Part shown: one piece after another, positions 1-14,500 of the stretch
Layout: each line of letters opens with the position of its first letter
Numbering within the stretch: position 1 is the stretch's first letter
Source of the DNA: Cyclina sinensis
Lineage: Eukaryota; Mollusca; Bivalvia; Venerida; Veneridae
Assembly: GCA_012932295.1 (NCBI GenBank)
Contig: JAAONU010000004.1
Location: 28,870,304 to 28,934,303 of the forward strand
Length of the DNA stretch: 64,000 nucleotides
Reading direction: 5' to 3'
The notes under the pieces: model-generated
The model's database searches: none
What the model was told of the DNA's origin: nothing
Seen by the model: only the letters and a program-made list of their open reading frames with translations
Program-made: the position numbers and the translations under genes

Positions 1-905
1 CCTCCAAGCGTGACCTTGACCTTGAGACACTACACCCGCAAAGTGGGTTCTGCATGTCGCCTTGATGAGGTGAACATCTGACCCAAGTTTCATAAAAATC
101 CTTCAAGGGCTTTGGAAGATACAGAGCGGACACGATTTTGTGGCATTTGACATTTAACCTCCAAGTGTGACCTTGACCTTGAGACACCACACCCACAAAG
201 TGGGTTCTGCACGTCGCCTTGATGAGGTGAACATCTGACCCAAGTTTCATAAAAATCCTTCAAGGGCTTTGGAAGATACAGAGCGGGACATTTAACCTCC
301 AAGTGTGACCTTGACCTTGAGACACCACACCCACAAAGTGGGTTCTGCATGTCGCCTTGATGAGGTGAACATCTGACCCAAGTTTCATAAAAATCCTTCA
401 AGGGCTTTTGAAGATACAGAGCGGACACGATTTTGTGGCATTTGACATTTAACCTCCAAGTGTGACCTTGACCTTGAGAAACCACACCCACAAAGTGGGT
501 TCTGCACGACGCCTTGATGAGGTGAACATCTGACCCAAGTTTCATAAAAATCCTTCAAGGGCTTTTGAAGATACAGAGCGGACACGATTTTGTGGCATTT
601 GACATTTAACCTCCAAGTGTGACCTTGACCTTGAGACACCACACCCACAAAGTGGGTTCTGCACGTCGCCTTGATGAGGTGAACATCTGACCCAAGTTTC
701 ATAAAAATCCTTCAAGGGCTTTGGAAGATACAGAGCGGACACGATTTTGTGGCATTTGACATTTAACCTCCAAGTGTGACTTTGACCTTGAGACACCACA
801 CCCGCGAAGTGGGTTCTGCACGGCGCCTTGATGAGGTGAACATCTGACCCAAGTTTCATAAAAATCCTTCAAGGGCTTTGGAATATACAGAGCGGACACG
901 ATTTT
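1..905. repeat. 157-bp tandem array, about six units
   Basis: Head-to-tail copies of a unit containing GTGACCTTGACCTTGAGACA and CAAGTTTCATAAAAATCC. The latter motif recurs at 84, 241, 379, 536, 693 and 850, so the spacing is 157 bp except for one unit of 138 bp (241 to 379), which lacks about 19 bp near 277. The units are almost identical, which suggests recent expansion or homogenisation. The array runs off the left edge. Open frames read through it on the minus strand only because the unit lacks stops in that frame. I infer a tandem core of a non-autonomous element such as the bivalve pearl/HINE type. Confidence 0.95.
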
Positions 906-907
906 GT

Positions 908-958
908 GACGGACAGACGGACGGACGGACGGACGGACAGACGGACGGACGGACGGAC
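908..958. repeat. (GACG)n tetranucleotide microsatellite
   Basis: GACGGACAGACGGACGGACG-type repeats directly follow the last 157-bp unit. Arrays of this tetranucleotide next to a tandem core are characteristic of bivalve non-autonomous elements, so I read it as part of the same element. Confidence 0.95.
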
Positions 959-975
959 AACCAGGGGAAAAACAA

Positions 976-1006
976 TATGTCTCCCCCATTTTTGGGGGGA
1001 GACATA
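976..1006. repeat. Perfect 12-bp stem hairpin after the microsatellite
   Basis: TATGTCTCCCCC (976-987) and its exact reverse complement (995-1006) enclose a 7-nt loop. It sits at the probable right terminus of the array-plus-microsatellite element and could mark the element end; Helitron-like elements often end near a hairpin. The terminal role is inferred. Confidence 0.8.
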
Positions 1007-4000
1007 ATTACACTGTATTCTTCATTCCGTGGACATAAAACGTTAAGGTTTTTGCTCTCAATTGTTTATATTTTAAATATTGTTGTTATCTTATATCATA
1101 CCATCTGTTTCCTGAAAGCAAATTATTTGGCAATTATTAGTATAATTATGAGATTAATATAAGATAAGTTTTATAATTTAGTGATCGCATATCCTTGGAA
1201 AGACAGAGTATTAAAGAAAATATTTCAAAATTCAAATACTTTTCAGATCCAACCATACATAGAGCAGAAGACGGTAAAGAAATATTATTCAGATAACTAT
1301 CTATCGGTATACAAATCTTGCCCCGATTCTTGAAGATTCTGATAGCCCGAGCATCATTTCTGTTAGCAAACTGTTCATGTATTTCTGCAACCATGAAGGA
1401 AAGACGATCCTCATAGTGAAAAAAGTATTTTTAACTATAATGTTAATTTGTCTCAGTTGTCCATTTAATTATGAGCATAATTTAATTTGTATAATTTGAA
1501 TATACAATATTTGTTTATTTTTAAGGAAGTAACTTTTTTTTTCTAAAGTCGGTATGCCGTACTTGTTTCCTTGAAACTTCCCTTTTGACCAAATATAGTT
1601 CAATAAACATATTATATGTAAAGAGTTATGTTAATAACTTAATAATTACAATCGACTACATTATTAACGGTTTTGCTCATCTGCCATTAAAGCAGAGGTA
1701 ATGGTTTTTTTTAAACCATCGGTTACTTGATATGTTGTTGTATGACAAAATACAAGATTATACGACAAAATGAAACACTTTACTTAAAAAAAAAATTAGA
1801 AAATTAAGAAATTAAAAAAAAAACGTCTGTCAAGCTCAAGCAATCAGACTACCGTCTGACGATAACAGAAACAGGGTAGTACGTATTTATCAACGACAAT
1901 GGTAACCAAATGATTACTAAAAATAAAAAATAAACAATTATAATTATGTTAAAGTACTTTAAATAGATAGAATTACTACAAATATGGTACCAGTTTACGA
2001 AGAGAATAAGATACGTAATAATGCATATTTCGAAAAATATCAATTAGGGCTATAAATTAGCTTGCATAGTTTTATCTCGTCTGTTTTCAAAGAAAAAAGG
2101 TCGAGCTATTGTGATCTCCGAGTCGTTGTCGGCAGCGCCGTGAAAAAAAAACGTTCACGTAGCTGATAACTGGCTTAGAGTTTTGATATGTGGTGTGTAG
2201 CATTGTCTAGTGGCCTCCCTACCCTCGTTACCCCCTCCACCACAAACACACGCTTCACCCGCGCCCCCTTAATTTTTTAAACATTTTTATTGTTTTTTTT
2301 TCTAGGGTGTGTAGATTCTTCCAATTTTTTTAATTTTCTTATTTTTTATTATTTTGTTTTGGATGGGTAGATACTTGCAAGCTCATTTTGAATAAACAAA
2401 GCAGACTGGCGTTGGTACTGCTCTGCGCTGCTCCTGTTTTATTTTTGTACTGATCTTCTAAAAGAATAACCAATTATCAGGCAGGTTTAACATGTTTTTA
2501 ATTATTCATTTATGTACATTATTACTATATTTTTTTTTGCTCGAGTGGGGATTTTAACCACGGTCTTTATTGAAAATATCTCAGACCAAAACAAATTAAT
2601 GGAATTGAATACGCTACAGTTGGAGACAGTACATAAGGGAAGCTACCTTTATCTCATAGTACCGTATTCCAATATCACAGTCTCATTTGGTTCGTAAATT
2701 CAGAAATTTTAAAGGTTAATTCATTTGATTAAATAAGTATTTGGTACCTATCATTACACAAAGAACCTGTATTCTTCCACAAACACTAAAATTTTTAATG
2801 AGCAATTTAAAATATATCTTTGACAATGAAAGTGAAAATATATTTTGTGTAAGTTCACACACCATATGAGTTCAGCCTTCTCTTGACAGTTGAAACATCT
2901 TTTTCAAGTAGACATATAGCGAAGCTGACCTCAAGAATGACTTTCTCATAGAAATAAATAAAATGAAACGAAATTATGTTTTCTTTTTATATAACTTGAG
3001 TATTCCAAGAAATGCCTTGTATAAAAGCAGCGATTTCTATAATTCTGTACTTATTTAGAGTCGATGGATAGCCCAGAAACCCATATACAAGGTAGGTCAA
3101 TCAATTTGATTCATTGCAAGGTCTTTCGAAGCCATCAAACATCAGCATTACCTCAATGTGGTAAAAATTACATCCTCTCTAAATTATCTCGGCCTTTCTC
3201 TATCTTTTTATGTAAGAATGTTATCACATAGTTTCCAATGCGCTTAGAGAATAGATAATCACTATAAGTAAAAGAGATAGTCATTCGCCCAATTTGCATA
3301 TAAATGTGGAATCAATGATTCGACAGACATACATTTATTTTCTTTGTACAGCTTTCCATGGTCTTGATCAAGAATTTCAAAAAAAGTTTTTTTCTCGCTC
3401 TCTTCTTATTGTGACAAAATACATTGTTAATTATTTAAATATCATTTTACTAAAAAGCACTTATCATCTCCTAAAAAAGCTTTATGAAACAGAATCTGTT
3501 TTTTGAATGGTACTTAATATTTATAACATTGGCATGTTTTTATTAACCAATACCTTAGTAGTATTAGAGCAAACCCGATTCTATCGTTCAACAAAATGAA
3601 CAGCACAGCAATTTCCATACAGATAATGCCAAAGACAAAAATACTTTCAGAATCGAACAGATATAATTGTTTTAAATTGCTTTTGCTTTTTCCCTGTTAT
3701 ACGCTCCTTGAGAACATCGAAAAGAATAAATTCTATCTAAGGAAACAACAACAACAGGGATTGTTAAAAGTGTCAAAGGAACTGAAGTGTACCACTACAA
3801 GGAGTGTCATATTTGGCTATTCAAGAACCTTTTGAGTGCATTCTGAGAATCGCCATTAAATAGGCTAAAGGTCACTCATTAAGATATTTCCATAATTAAT
3901 TTAATTACTTTTCCCGATTTTTCTTTAAAAAAAATCATAATCACTATTCAGTTTATCATTGATAACTTGAAGGTCCCATAGGAACAAGCACGAATGCAAC

Positions 4001-5274
4001 ACTAATGAATGATATAAGTAACAAACAAGTGGCAAATGGTTAGCTTTCTTAATATAAATTATATACAATGCGTACGAAAACGTAAAAAGTTCGTAAAAAG
4101 GTATTAATGACTGCACGTTGTGATGAGTATTTTATAGTACGAGATGTTTATTTTTCCTTTACAAGGTGTGTTGTATGTGCGCAGAAATATGAATCAAGTT
4201 CTTTGCATTCACTTTTTTAATATATTAAAGGAGTTGTTGCTCTTATACAGCTGAAATGTTATTAGTAATGTCCACAGTATTGACTGAACATAAAGTAGCT
4301 TGCTTCACATACACGTAGATAAATCGAAACATTGATTAAAAACACATAATTAAGAAATGCCTGAAAACTAAATAATGCACCTAATCATGCTAGGCTTTGG
4401 CATAAAAGACTAGATAGTAGGCCAAAGACGAAAAGCCACTTCCTGTTGCTGAATAAGTATTGGATAATAAAAAGAGTAATTCAATGCACACTTTTCATCC
4501 AGTAAAGACTACCTATAAATGAAAGACATCAGACAAGTTACAAATAGATCGTAAAATGAGGTTAACAGACAACCATTAATGACTTCAGATAAATTAATAG
4601 ACTTCTATTTTGTTATCTAACGTCTATGTCCAACCCGATATCGTGACCTATTTCAAAGACTAGTTAATTAACAATTATAGTAGAGTCATAAGAAAGCGGT
4701 AATTTGAAGTTAAGAAGAGAAGTTGAAAATAGTTGATTTGCCTTCATAGACGTTTTTGTTAAAAAAGAATAAAAGATAAGCCTAAAAACCCTTCAAAACT
4801 GTATTAAATATTTTGTATCTGTATTTTTATTACTTTTAGCCAGACCTGTTTTTTCATTCTGCGTTGTTAAACAAGAAGTAAACATTTGGAAAAGCTTCAT
4901 TCATTCGTTTCACCTTTTTGTCTTAAATCTTAGTTACACAAGGTACCGTCTTTAGAAAATCTTCTGTAAGAAATATCAAGTAGCCCTTCAAATATATAGT
5001 TCCATGTTCTACATAAGCAGTGTTATTTGAATATCCTGAGTATCATGAAATTTATGCGGCTAACTGTCAAATCCATCCTTTGCAAGAAAAGAAAATAGAT
5101 GAGACACATAAGCAAAGTAATACCATATAAAGTAGGTATGTTCAGGTGTTCAGAAATGTCTTAACTGTTCTCAAGTACAGAGAAGTTAAATCAAACATGA
5201 GTCTTTAATGATTTTTATATCGCACATGAATCAGTGAAAAAAATATGATGAATTCGTAGTGGTTTGATTAATTC

Positions 5275-5277
<3 letters not shown>
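1007..5277. other. AT-rich DNA without recognisable genes
   Basis: Only short uninterrupted frames with no recognisable domain. Positions 2099-2160 (CGAGCTATTGTGATCTCCGA and a GC-richer tail) look like a fragment of a dispersed molluscan repeat. A small hairpin ATGGTTT/AAACCAT lies at 1701-1719. Nothing else stands out. Confidence 0.7.

Positions 5278-5314
<37 letters not shown>
5278..5314. repeat. (AG)n microsatellite
   Basis: About 18 uninterrupted AG dinucleotides. Confidence 0.98.
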
Positions 5315-5316
<2 letters not shown>

Positions 5317-8300
5317 TCGGCGAGTGTATCATTTACATTGAATGATTAGTATTAACATCTATTGAAAAGGTTTTAAAAGTGTTCAAAAGAAATATCTTGC
5401 CTAGTAGCTTCTTGCTTCTTGGTTTTTTGTACTAATTTGACGTGAATGAATTGTAAGGAATTATTTTTAAATGTATGCGTATACGACTGGTTGACATTAA
5501 ACATAGACAATACTGAAAGAATGTTATTGAAAGAAAATAGGCAACATGTAAGTCTTAGTATCTAAGACTTGTTCAATTTAGAATGATTTGACTTTTATTC
5601 TGATATTTAATGAGAAAGAAATCGATGCGACTCCTAGATTTATGGGCGTTCTTTCCTTGTCCGCTTCCTCTGCTCGTGAAAATGAGTAAAACGTTATTCT
5701 GATAATTAATTTTGTTTTCCTTTTTCCCCTTTTTCTACTTTGTTAAGAAACTGTACCTTGTGCCACTTTTAATGGTAAAGGACATGTGCGTTTAACAATA
5801 AGTAGTATAAAATGAAATAAAAGTGTAATTTAAGAGGACTTTAAAAGTAAGAAGTCCGACTTAAGATCGCATTATGTTTTTGTACAAGTTTTAGTGCGTC
5901 TCTTCAACTATGTTTTCAACTACGTTCATTTCAATTAGATAAAAGTCCAAAATCGCGCAAAATGAAACAACCTTTACCCTATGCAATTCATTTTTGTTTT
6001 ACACCTTATCGCGCACTTATTTGTAAGAAAGAATAGAAATGGTTCAAATCCATTCTTGCTTTAAATCATCAAATAAAATAGTGGTTGTTGTGTTTGATTG
6101 ACTGATTACTGTAATACGGATCCAAGCGCCTAAATTTCACCTCAGACATTTAGAATCTTAGTAAATAACTTCATCCGGCATTGCAGGGTTTTGGGGGTAC
6201 ATTTTCTTCTCGTAAACGGCAACAAAATAATCAACGTGACAACAAACCGATGAGCCATGGGGATCGTTTGTTAACAGGTTTTTGTGATCTTTCCAATTCC
6301 AGCAATACTACTTCTTAAGTCTTTTGAAGGCGGCACAAATATTAACATCTTAAGGTAACTTTATATAAATAATAAAACTGTCAAGCAAATGAGTGATTCA
6401 TCTCGATACCACCCGTTATATTTCTTACAATATAGTATGTTTTAAAGATATAAATATCCAAACGTAGACAAAAACTTTGTCTAGTGAGATATTTCTCGAT
6501 ACAAACATTTATTATATTTCTAACAATATTATATAATTATAAATACTTTGTATAATGAGAAGATGATTGCGAACGGAATAGCGTCGTTATAGACGTATTC
6601 GAATGTTTTCTTTGAAATTTAGCTGTTGGTTGTTTTCAAGTAATGCTTTCTGTATGTTTTGAATTTTAAGAAACGATTTTGCTTTGTAAAAACTGAAATG
6701 CGTTTTGTTAATATAAGATGTTAGAATATAGAACTATGTATACAAATGCGTCTTATCACACAAGCCAATCACATAAAAGACAGAACAATAAAACGTAAAA
6801 AACGCTTCCTATGGTGTCTAGTTAAGCGACAATAAAACAAATATATCTGGGCATTCTTTATTTCAAGTAAACAGCTACTTGAAAATATAAGACGTAAAAA
6901 ATGATCGTTTTAATGCGATAGACTTGAAGAGTCCTTATTCCAGATATCACATCTATATCAAATTAAAGATCGGCTAAAATTGTAAAAGTAGTTAATTGGT
7001 AATAACAAACGTCGAACTGAAGCACTCTATCAGTTACGAGACTGAAAATAGGTTAATTATCGTGACAGAATCTTGGGATCAGAAGAATCTTGTAATGTTT
7101 GCCAAGATATGTAACGAAAATTTGAATTTTGAAGTTTTCTGAAGCGTCAGCCATATGTTTTGTTCTGGCGCATTTGTACACCAAAAGCAGAGGAGAACAG
7201 ATTAAATACGAGGCTTTGTCGTTCTTTCCTCAATTTTGTCTCAAAAATGTCTTTAGGGAGTTTGTATTAAACTATCAAGCAACACTCAAAATATAAAGCG
7301 ATTCATAATTAAATTTAACGAATTTGATTATACAAAGATGGTATGCGTCAAAATATTTTACGTTGTAGCTGAAGCCATCGTTTCCATGAAAAGGAAAGTA
7401 TTTCAGACACAGACGTTAAAGAACATTATATGAACACCCGAAACCTATATTTTGCAAAACATCGACCCAAAAGTAAAGCTTTATCTTCTAAATCTAAAGA
7501 TTTTCAATACTTGTTGACTTTAAAGATCAAATTAACTCATTAATAAGATCTCGAGGGTCCTTCGCCAGTCAATTATATTTTTTTTCTAAAAAAGTCTTAT
7601 TACAGTAAAAAATTATCTTAACTTTCTCGTAACCAGAACACTACCATAAAGTGTATGGCTTTTATCATGTTTTATATAAAGCAATATTTTTAGTAATTAA
7701 TGTAACAGTTCCACGTATGAAAAGATTGCATTTAGTCGAGGACAAAGCCATACGATAATAAAGCATTGGCTAGCTGAAAGAAGCATTTCAAGAAAGCGTG
7801 ACCCAATACTTATGAAGAAACATTCCTTCAGACCAGCGTAACTAAATTTAACAATTATACAAATAAATGACGGATGAACACATAACAATATTCAGAGGAC
7901 AATGCACTAGAAAGGGATTCAGCTTTTAGCAAAACCGACAGCAACAAAAGGTCAGAATGTTTCGACAAAACTTGGAAAGATAAGATCATGTCAAAATGAA
8001 TAATCTAATAGAATAATCAAATTTTATTTAATATCATATTGGTTCACTGGAAATGCTCTTTATAGTATACGTTTTAGTTTTGACATTTAAGATGGAGTTT
8101 GGCACCCTCTTAACAGAAACATTTTATGCCAGGAGGCGTATTAGTCTTTGATTATTACAGTGTGTACAGATGTGATGTTATCGACCTTGCTTTTCCTATA
8201 TAACAAGATAAAATAGTGAAAATTCTATACCAGGTTAAGTTCGATTCACAGGCAATACACCGACACTTAATGTAACGCTCACGAATCAATAAGTTTTTCA

Positions 8301-8499
8301 TCGACCTTAATACAAAAAATGGTTTGAAAATAAGTAAAAACTGTTGAAATTAGGGGTAACAAAAGACACGCTGACAACTTGGTGTATGTGCAATGCAGAT
8401 ACACCAAGAAATTACCCTGGCATATTGCTACGGTCTAGTGCATACCTTCCTATAATTGTATCAATACACCCTCTTACAACTGCGTCAGGGAAAAGATTC
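5315..8499. other. AT-rich DNA without recognisable genes
   Basis: Stops are frequent in all frames. No domain, RNA gene or repeat array was recognised. Confidence 0.65.
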
Positions 8500-8556
8500 T
8501 TTGGCTCAGTTGTTAGAGTGCTGGTCTTCGATGCGCTAAGGTCGTGGTTCTAAGAT
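8500..8556 (+). repeat. tRNA-derived SINE head (fragment)
   Basis: TGGCTCAGTTGTTAGAG (8502-8518) fits a pol III A box of a tRNA. GTCGTGGTTCTAAG about 25 bp later fits a decayed B box. The spacing is tRNA-like, but no complete cloverleaf or CCA-end context is visible, so a SINE head or tRNA relic is more likely than a working tRNA gene. The SINE body, if present, would extend towards 8780. Confidence 0.55.
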
Positions 8557-11500
8557 GCATTGCATCTTTCTGTTACGGACTTTAATGTTCGAAAGAATAT
8601 GGACACAAAAAATGTCCTGTATGACAGTTTGGAAGTGGAAAAAAAGCGGGCAAGTCACGCTGAAAGATGATCCAAAATTTAGGTGCCGGCCAACTGCAAC
8701 GTTTTTAATTAAGACGTGCTCTTTTGGAAAGTATAGCTCTCGACAGGCATTGTGGTCAACTGTTTTCCTGTGTATTTAGGGTACACCTTAATCCGACAAT
8801 GAAAATGCGTTTGAATCGTTCGAATTTTTGAATAGTTAACAAAGGCATGAAATAAACTAAATCAGTAGTCTGTAAAAATAACAGATTAAAAGGACCCAAC
8901 AAAATAACATCTGAAAACACCCTCGCACAATAAGATGATAACTGCTCACAAGTCAAAAACCTTAACTACTTAACTGCAGCGGAAAGTTTTCTTTGGTAGA
9001 AAACATTTTCGGATTATTAACAAAAACAGACAACTAGTAACCAAGTTCTATGGGCAAACATGTAAAAACAATGAGTGGAAAAACCGAAAAATAAATTTGC
9101 AGAACGACCTAAAATTATGTTATTGAAAAAGAAAAAAAGTTCTTATTATATCACATCAGCATATTCACAAGAACTAGCAGAAATTGTCATTTCTCCAGTT
9201 TCTAAGACGCAAATATCTGATAGAAAGTTTGGATAATTGGAGACGTTAGGGTATGTTATTCCTGGTTTCTGGTTGATATGACTGTGATAACGAACGTATA
9301 TTAAAAAATTGAATTAAACGAATTGAATCTGTATTAGAAATAAGAGAAATACTTTGATTTTACCAAAGGATGGAAATTACTGTTACCAGAATAAAGCAAT
9401 GTCAGGACAAGACAATATTATTTCTGAAATACACATCGCATCCTTTATATTTCAGGAGATTTAGAAATGAAAAGTAATATGATGTATTGTTGACTTTAAA
9501 CTGTGACTCTTCTGTTTTGTCATTTTGTAATTATGGTTTTAATATGTCATATATCCCTCTAATCCATCTTAATTTCTTTCAGAAAACTGTTCAATGGAAT
9601 AAAACTAATATGTTGTAAAAAAATTTATCAGTAATTTTAATCTAATCTCCGTTAACATAAGTTTGCCTCAATTGAATAAACCAGCGAAAGAAACGAACGA
9701 CATTACCAAGATGTATACACTGGGGGGTTTGGGGCACTTCTTCATGTAACGAGTGATGACATCAAATCAATCTAATGTCTACCTGACTATTGGCAGCAAG
9801 CTTCTCAATGGAAGAAAACTGTCAGAAAATCGTCTCCCGCCAGAGTTGTTGTACGTTAACCACTTCTTATTGTTTGTTTTCGCGACGTGTCCCAACAGAA
9901 TTATATCTTTTGATGAATTTAACAACTAAATCATTCTTCCATAGTAACTGTAAATAGAAAAAAACGTCTCTGCTTCTTCATTTCTTATTAGGAAAGTTGT
10001 TTTGTCACCATTTATAATGTCCACAACACATTTGTACTATAAAGTGCAAAGCCATTATACAGACAATCAGACAGACTGACGGGCGGCCGATGAAGAGTGC
10101 GAGGTACATCATGTCCGAATAAACGAATCAACAATAATAGTACAAAATGGAAAAAAATGAATAAATGTAAATAAATAAGAGCTAGAAATTTAATCCAAAC
10201 TTAAGAAAACAATATTCCAAAATCTTTCGACACGAGTAATTTCTTTTTGTTCAGTAAGTTCGAAGCAACTTTTTTAAGATCGTTTTATCCAATGTACTTC
10301 AAGAGTTTACTCTTGTGGTGTAATATAAATTACACTACACGTCTGAAATTACGTTTTATTTTGTTATAATATGCTCGTATTTGAAGCCAGCTTTCTTGAC
10401 TATGCGTATTCTTTAAGAACTAATTAGAAATTCAAAACAGTTCATTCTCACGATGTGGTTAATGAACTTTTAATAGATAATTAACAGGAAGAGCTTTATT
10501 TTACTTAACAAGAATCAATATTTTTTCCTAGCTTTAAATCCGTCCGTGAGTGTGTTTAAGCGCTTTAGTTTTAAGCTGAAAGAAAAATCACATTTGGAGT
10601 AACTTTAAAAAGAAGTGAAATAAACAAATGGCAAATGGATGGCAAACCATTCATTGAGTAATGATTGTATTACTAAGTCAGAGTTGAGAGTATTCCTGCT
10701 TGGAAGCACCTGTAAGGACTTTCCAAAGACATTTGCTATACTTTCTTTCAATCTAATCAAGCGAATTATGCTGTACCATTTCAGATATCGCTGTAAAACA
10801 TTTGTGTATAAATGTTAATGTGAAAATTAATTAAGAGTTGTTCATATAATCATGCCTTGTAATAATATTTATATGCCAATTCAATTAAAACTGTACTTTA
10901 AATAATGTGCTTGCGTGCATTACTCAAATATCTAATGGTAAAGTAAAATTCATGAGATGTATGAAATTGACATAAGGTCAGAAAGTTAATTAAATTCTGT
11001 AAACTCCGTAAAAGCTTTTAATTGAAACTAAAAAATGTCAATATAGAAGCAGTACTGATATCATTTAATTACAACTGTATTCCCGTTATTTAAAGCTGAT
11101 ATAAGAGAGGGGATCAATAGCACTTACTTTCAAAGCTTCTCGAACAGTCGAACAGAAGTAAGTCTCGTATCAATCGTCAAAGTTTCAGCTCTTACCTGAC
11201 TGGAAAACATTTGATATCCGAAAGGTTTATCAATCATAAAATGTGCAAACATTACGAGAGATCACTGAGCCAAGCTAAGATTGACAAAATCAGTCACAAG
11301 TACAGACGTTTTTTGAACCAACTGCTAAAACACAAAAATATAACCAAGTTTACATCTCTAAATTTTAAATTCTTCTCAGTTTTCATCTCGATATCTAATT
11401 CAGATTATTAACAAGTGGTACTTCCGGGGTATTTCGTTTCTTTGTTGGATTTTTTTTTCTTTCTTTTTTGTTGTTGTAGTTTCCCCAGAAAATGTAACTT

Positions 11501-14500
11501 TTCCATTGTACTCAATATGCAGCAAACAACTTATTTTGCATTATACATATCTCGGAATGTTTCAGACTTATTTTTACTTCATGATAACTGACAGAAAGAA
11601 AAGATATGATGTAGCAATTGATACCATTTTCTTAGTGGGATGAGACGTATCCAGGTATCTTTTCTTACTGCTTCTAGTAAACATAATATCATTCGGTCAA
11701 GCATTCGATAGTAGTATCATAAAAGAACCTTTGCATGTTTGGTTGTTTCAAAACAATTACGTTGACGATCAAGAATCGTATATCTGATATGAACTGTCCA
11801 AATCTGCAACAAAGTTATTTTTACATTTGTAAAAAAATTACCGTCTTGTCAATAAACAGACCCACGAACGATGCAGTTTCTAAAAATATGCAGGTAAATA
11901 TATTGTGAAATAAAAAGAAAATTCAAGTGATATCTTTTGACACATAGCAAAGTGTTGAATTTCTGTTAAGTATTTACTAAAGTGATTAACAAGTAAGTAA
12001 ACACAAATATGATGGAATGTTAAGAGAAAAATATTGAACATTCATTATATCAAAAAAGAGATAGATAGAAAGAAAAAGAAAAAAACAATAAAAAGAAAAA
12101 AAACATGAAAAATATTATGCACAGAATTCGTTCGACGAGATAAGTAGACCGACTTACGGTCAGTTCATGTTTTGCCGCTAGGTATTTAACAAGATCTATA
12201 CTGCAGGTACTCGTAACAGTACTCGTTAAACAGACAATTTCTCAGATAATAAATAACAAGTCAACATCCGGATATTGAATCTTGTAACTTACCGTGAAGA
12301 AATACCACAGCATCATAAACAAATGTTGTTTTTTTACATTATTAAAACACTTTGAAATAAGATTATTAGGAAACTAGAATATAAGAAACGAAAAGTCACT
12401 TTCTAGTTACTCTTACTACCGTTTAACCAATAGCTTAAAGCAGGAACAACTTGAACATGTTAAGCCATTCCATAACATTTTCTTACCAAGACATTTTTAT
12501 TAGTTACTTACGAATACATTGTACCTCACTTTATAGTAAAATATCCTGGAAAAGGCGATAACGCAGGAACAACTGACAAAGTTAATTCAGTTTTAAAAGA
12601 AGTCTGAGCTTGAATTAAGTTACGTACATTTGTGTTGCATTTCTATTCTGACATGCATTTGAAATAGAATTAGTTAATGAGTTCAAGTCTAGACTTTACA
12701 ATTAATTGCAACGCGGAACATTAGAAAATCAGTAGATGCAATTTACATGAGACGTGGTGTTATAAGTGATCTCTTTCTAATTAGAGCTTTACATTTTCAT
12801 ACATACATATTGAGACTACGAATTAGTTATTTGTGTTTTTATGCAACGAGAAAAGAATTTGTAAGGCACGTTAAGATTCACTGACAGAGTCTAACTGTCT
12901 TGTTATCCTTCCAGAAATAGATTTTTCCTTGGATTGAACTGGTGAACATACATAATGCAGCACTCGTATGTAGTTACTTTACAATTGTTATCATTAAGAA
13001 AAGCCAGGCATCTATCGGATATTCAATTAAATGTCAATAACTTTCTTTAAGGCTGCTTGAAAATTTCAGAATGTTTTTTTTACAAAGTCCAAAAAGCTTA
13101 AATATCGTTTGTATAGGATTCCCTGTACCTTGTTTTTCTTTATCAGTGTAAAAATTCGTTTGTCATCTGCTGTAATTAAAGTTTAAGTTAGATTATAAAT
13201 GGTGTGTGAATAGATATAATGCTTAAATTTGAAAGTCAACGTCCTTGAAATTGAACATTTTATCTTAAAACAGAAAGTTTTGAATCGAAGTGCTTTAACC
13301 GTTTCGGACGACAATAACGAAGGGTAAGATTGTAATAGTTCTTACGTTAACTTGTTCGAATGTCGATTTAACTGAACCAAGAAATATCTTTAAAACGATA
13401 ATCGACGTGGATACAGTTCAAAATGAATGCCCAGTAAGTGTTTCGTTTTCGGTTATTGGCAAGTCTTGAACGCGTGTAGTAATCGAATATCCTATTTCCA
13501 TAACAGTTTAGGCTGTAGAAAAATAATGTTGAGTTTAATGGTAACAGTGTAAATATCATTTTTAGTAAAATAAATTAGATATTTAGTCTTATTTATTATA
13601 TATTCATTTCATTTACTAGGATACTTTTTCAAGGTTAAAACGTTTTGAAAATTGATTTACACATGAATGAATATTATTATTTTATTATTTTCAGAGGCAA
13701 TAAAACCTATGATTACGAATTCTGCTCTAAAATTTAATAACATAAACCCTTTTAACCAATGACAAAAGTCCTTCTTCAGCTGAAGATTTTGTATCTATCA
13801 AATTCATTCGTTATTACAAATGTAGGTCAAAATCGATTTTAGTAAACCTACGCCGAAAAACAATTTTCCTACTGGCACCAGTCACATTTTCTAACGTTTA
13901 CAATTTTACCAATTTGAACAGAGAAGTAGGGTTTCGTGCTCATTTTTGGAAGCAACTTCTTAAAATTGATGTTTATTCATCTATTTTCGATGTTCTGTTC
14001 AAGTATTTATAAAAACAACGAAAAAATACATTGACCTTGTACTTCTATTGACGTGTAGTAAAACGATAAATAGTATTGGCATGAAAATGTATCAAGTCCA
14101 AAATATGCTTCCTTGTACAAAGTTTCGTACAAGGAAGACTCATTTTTCACCTCCCTTATTATTTAAGGCAAAAGGTGCAATAAAGCATAAACTCAGTACA
14201 ATATATGCATCGAAAGAAAGTGATTTAAGAAACCTTAGTGCTTCACTTCAGTGCCAGTTTACTATCCTTTATATTCAAAGAAAAGATATTATTATAATAA
14301 AGTTTTATAGAGTTACATTTACGCTACAATTCGAGTCGTTTAAGGACAATTATAGCTTTTTAAATGACCAAGTAAGTGCTTTAGCTTTTTACTCTGCACT
14401 ACTCGACCTACCTATCCTAAGAAGTTGAAAGATTACAGAGTAATGCTGTGGAAAAAAGGTTTGGACATGCTGATGCACTAGTTAATGAAAGCCTTACATT

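Noticed and set aside
90..989. Overlapping minus-strand frames of about 100-150 codons repeating one peptide
   Set aside because: They are the translation of the 157-bp array; the repeated peptide follows from the DNA period.
14048..14428. 126-codon plus-strand frame
   Set aside because: Starts at TTG, no domain, contains a perfect DNA hairpin, compositionally like its surroundings.
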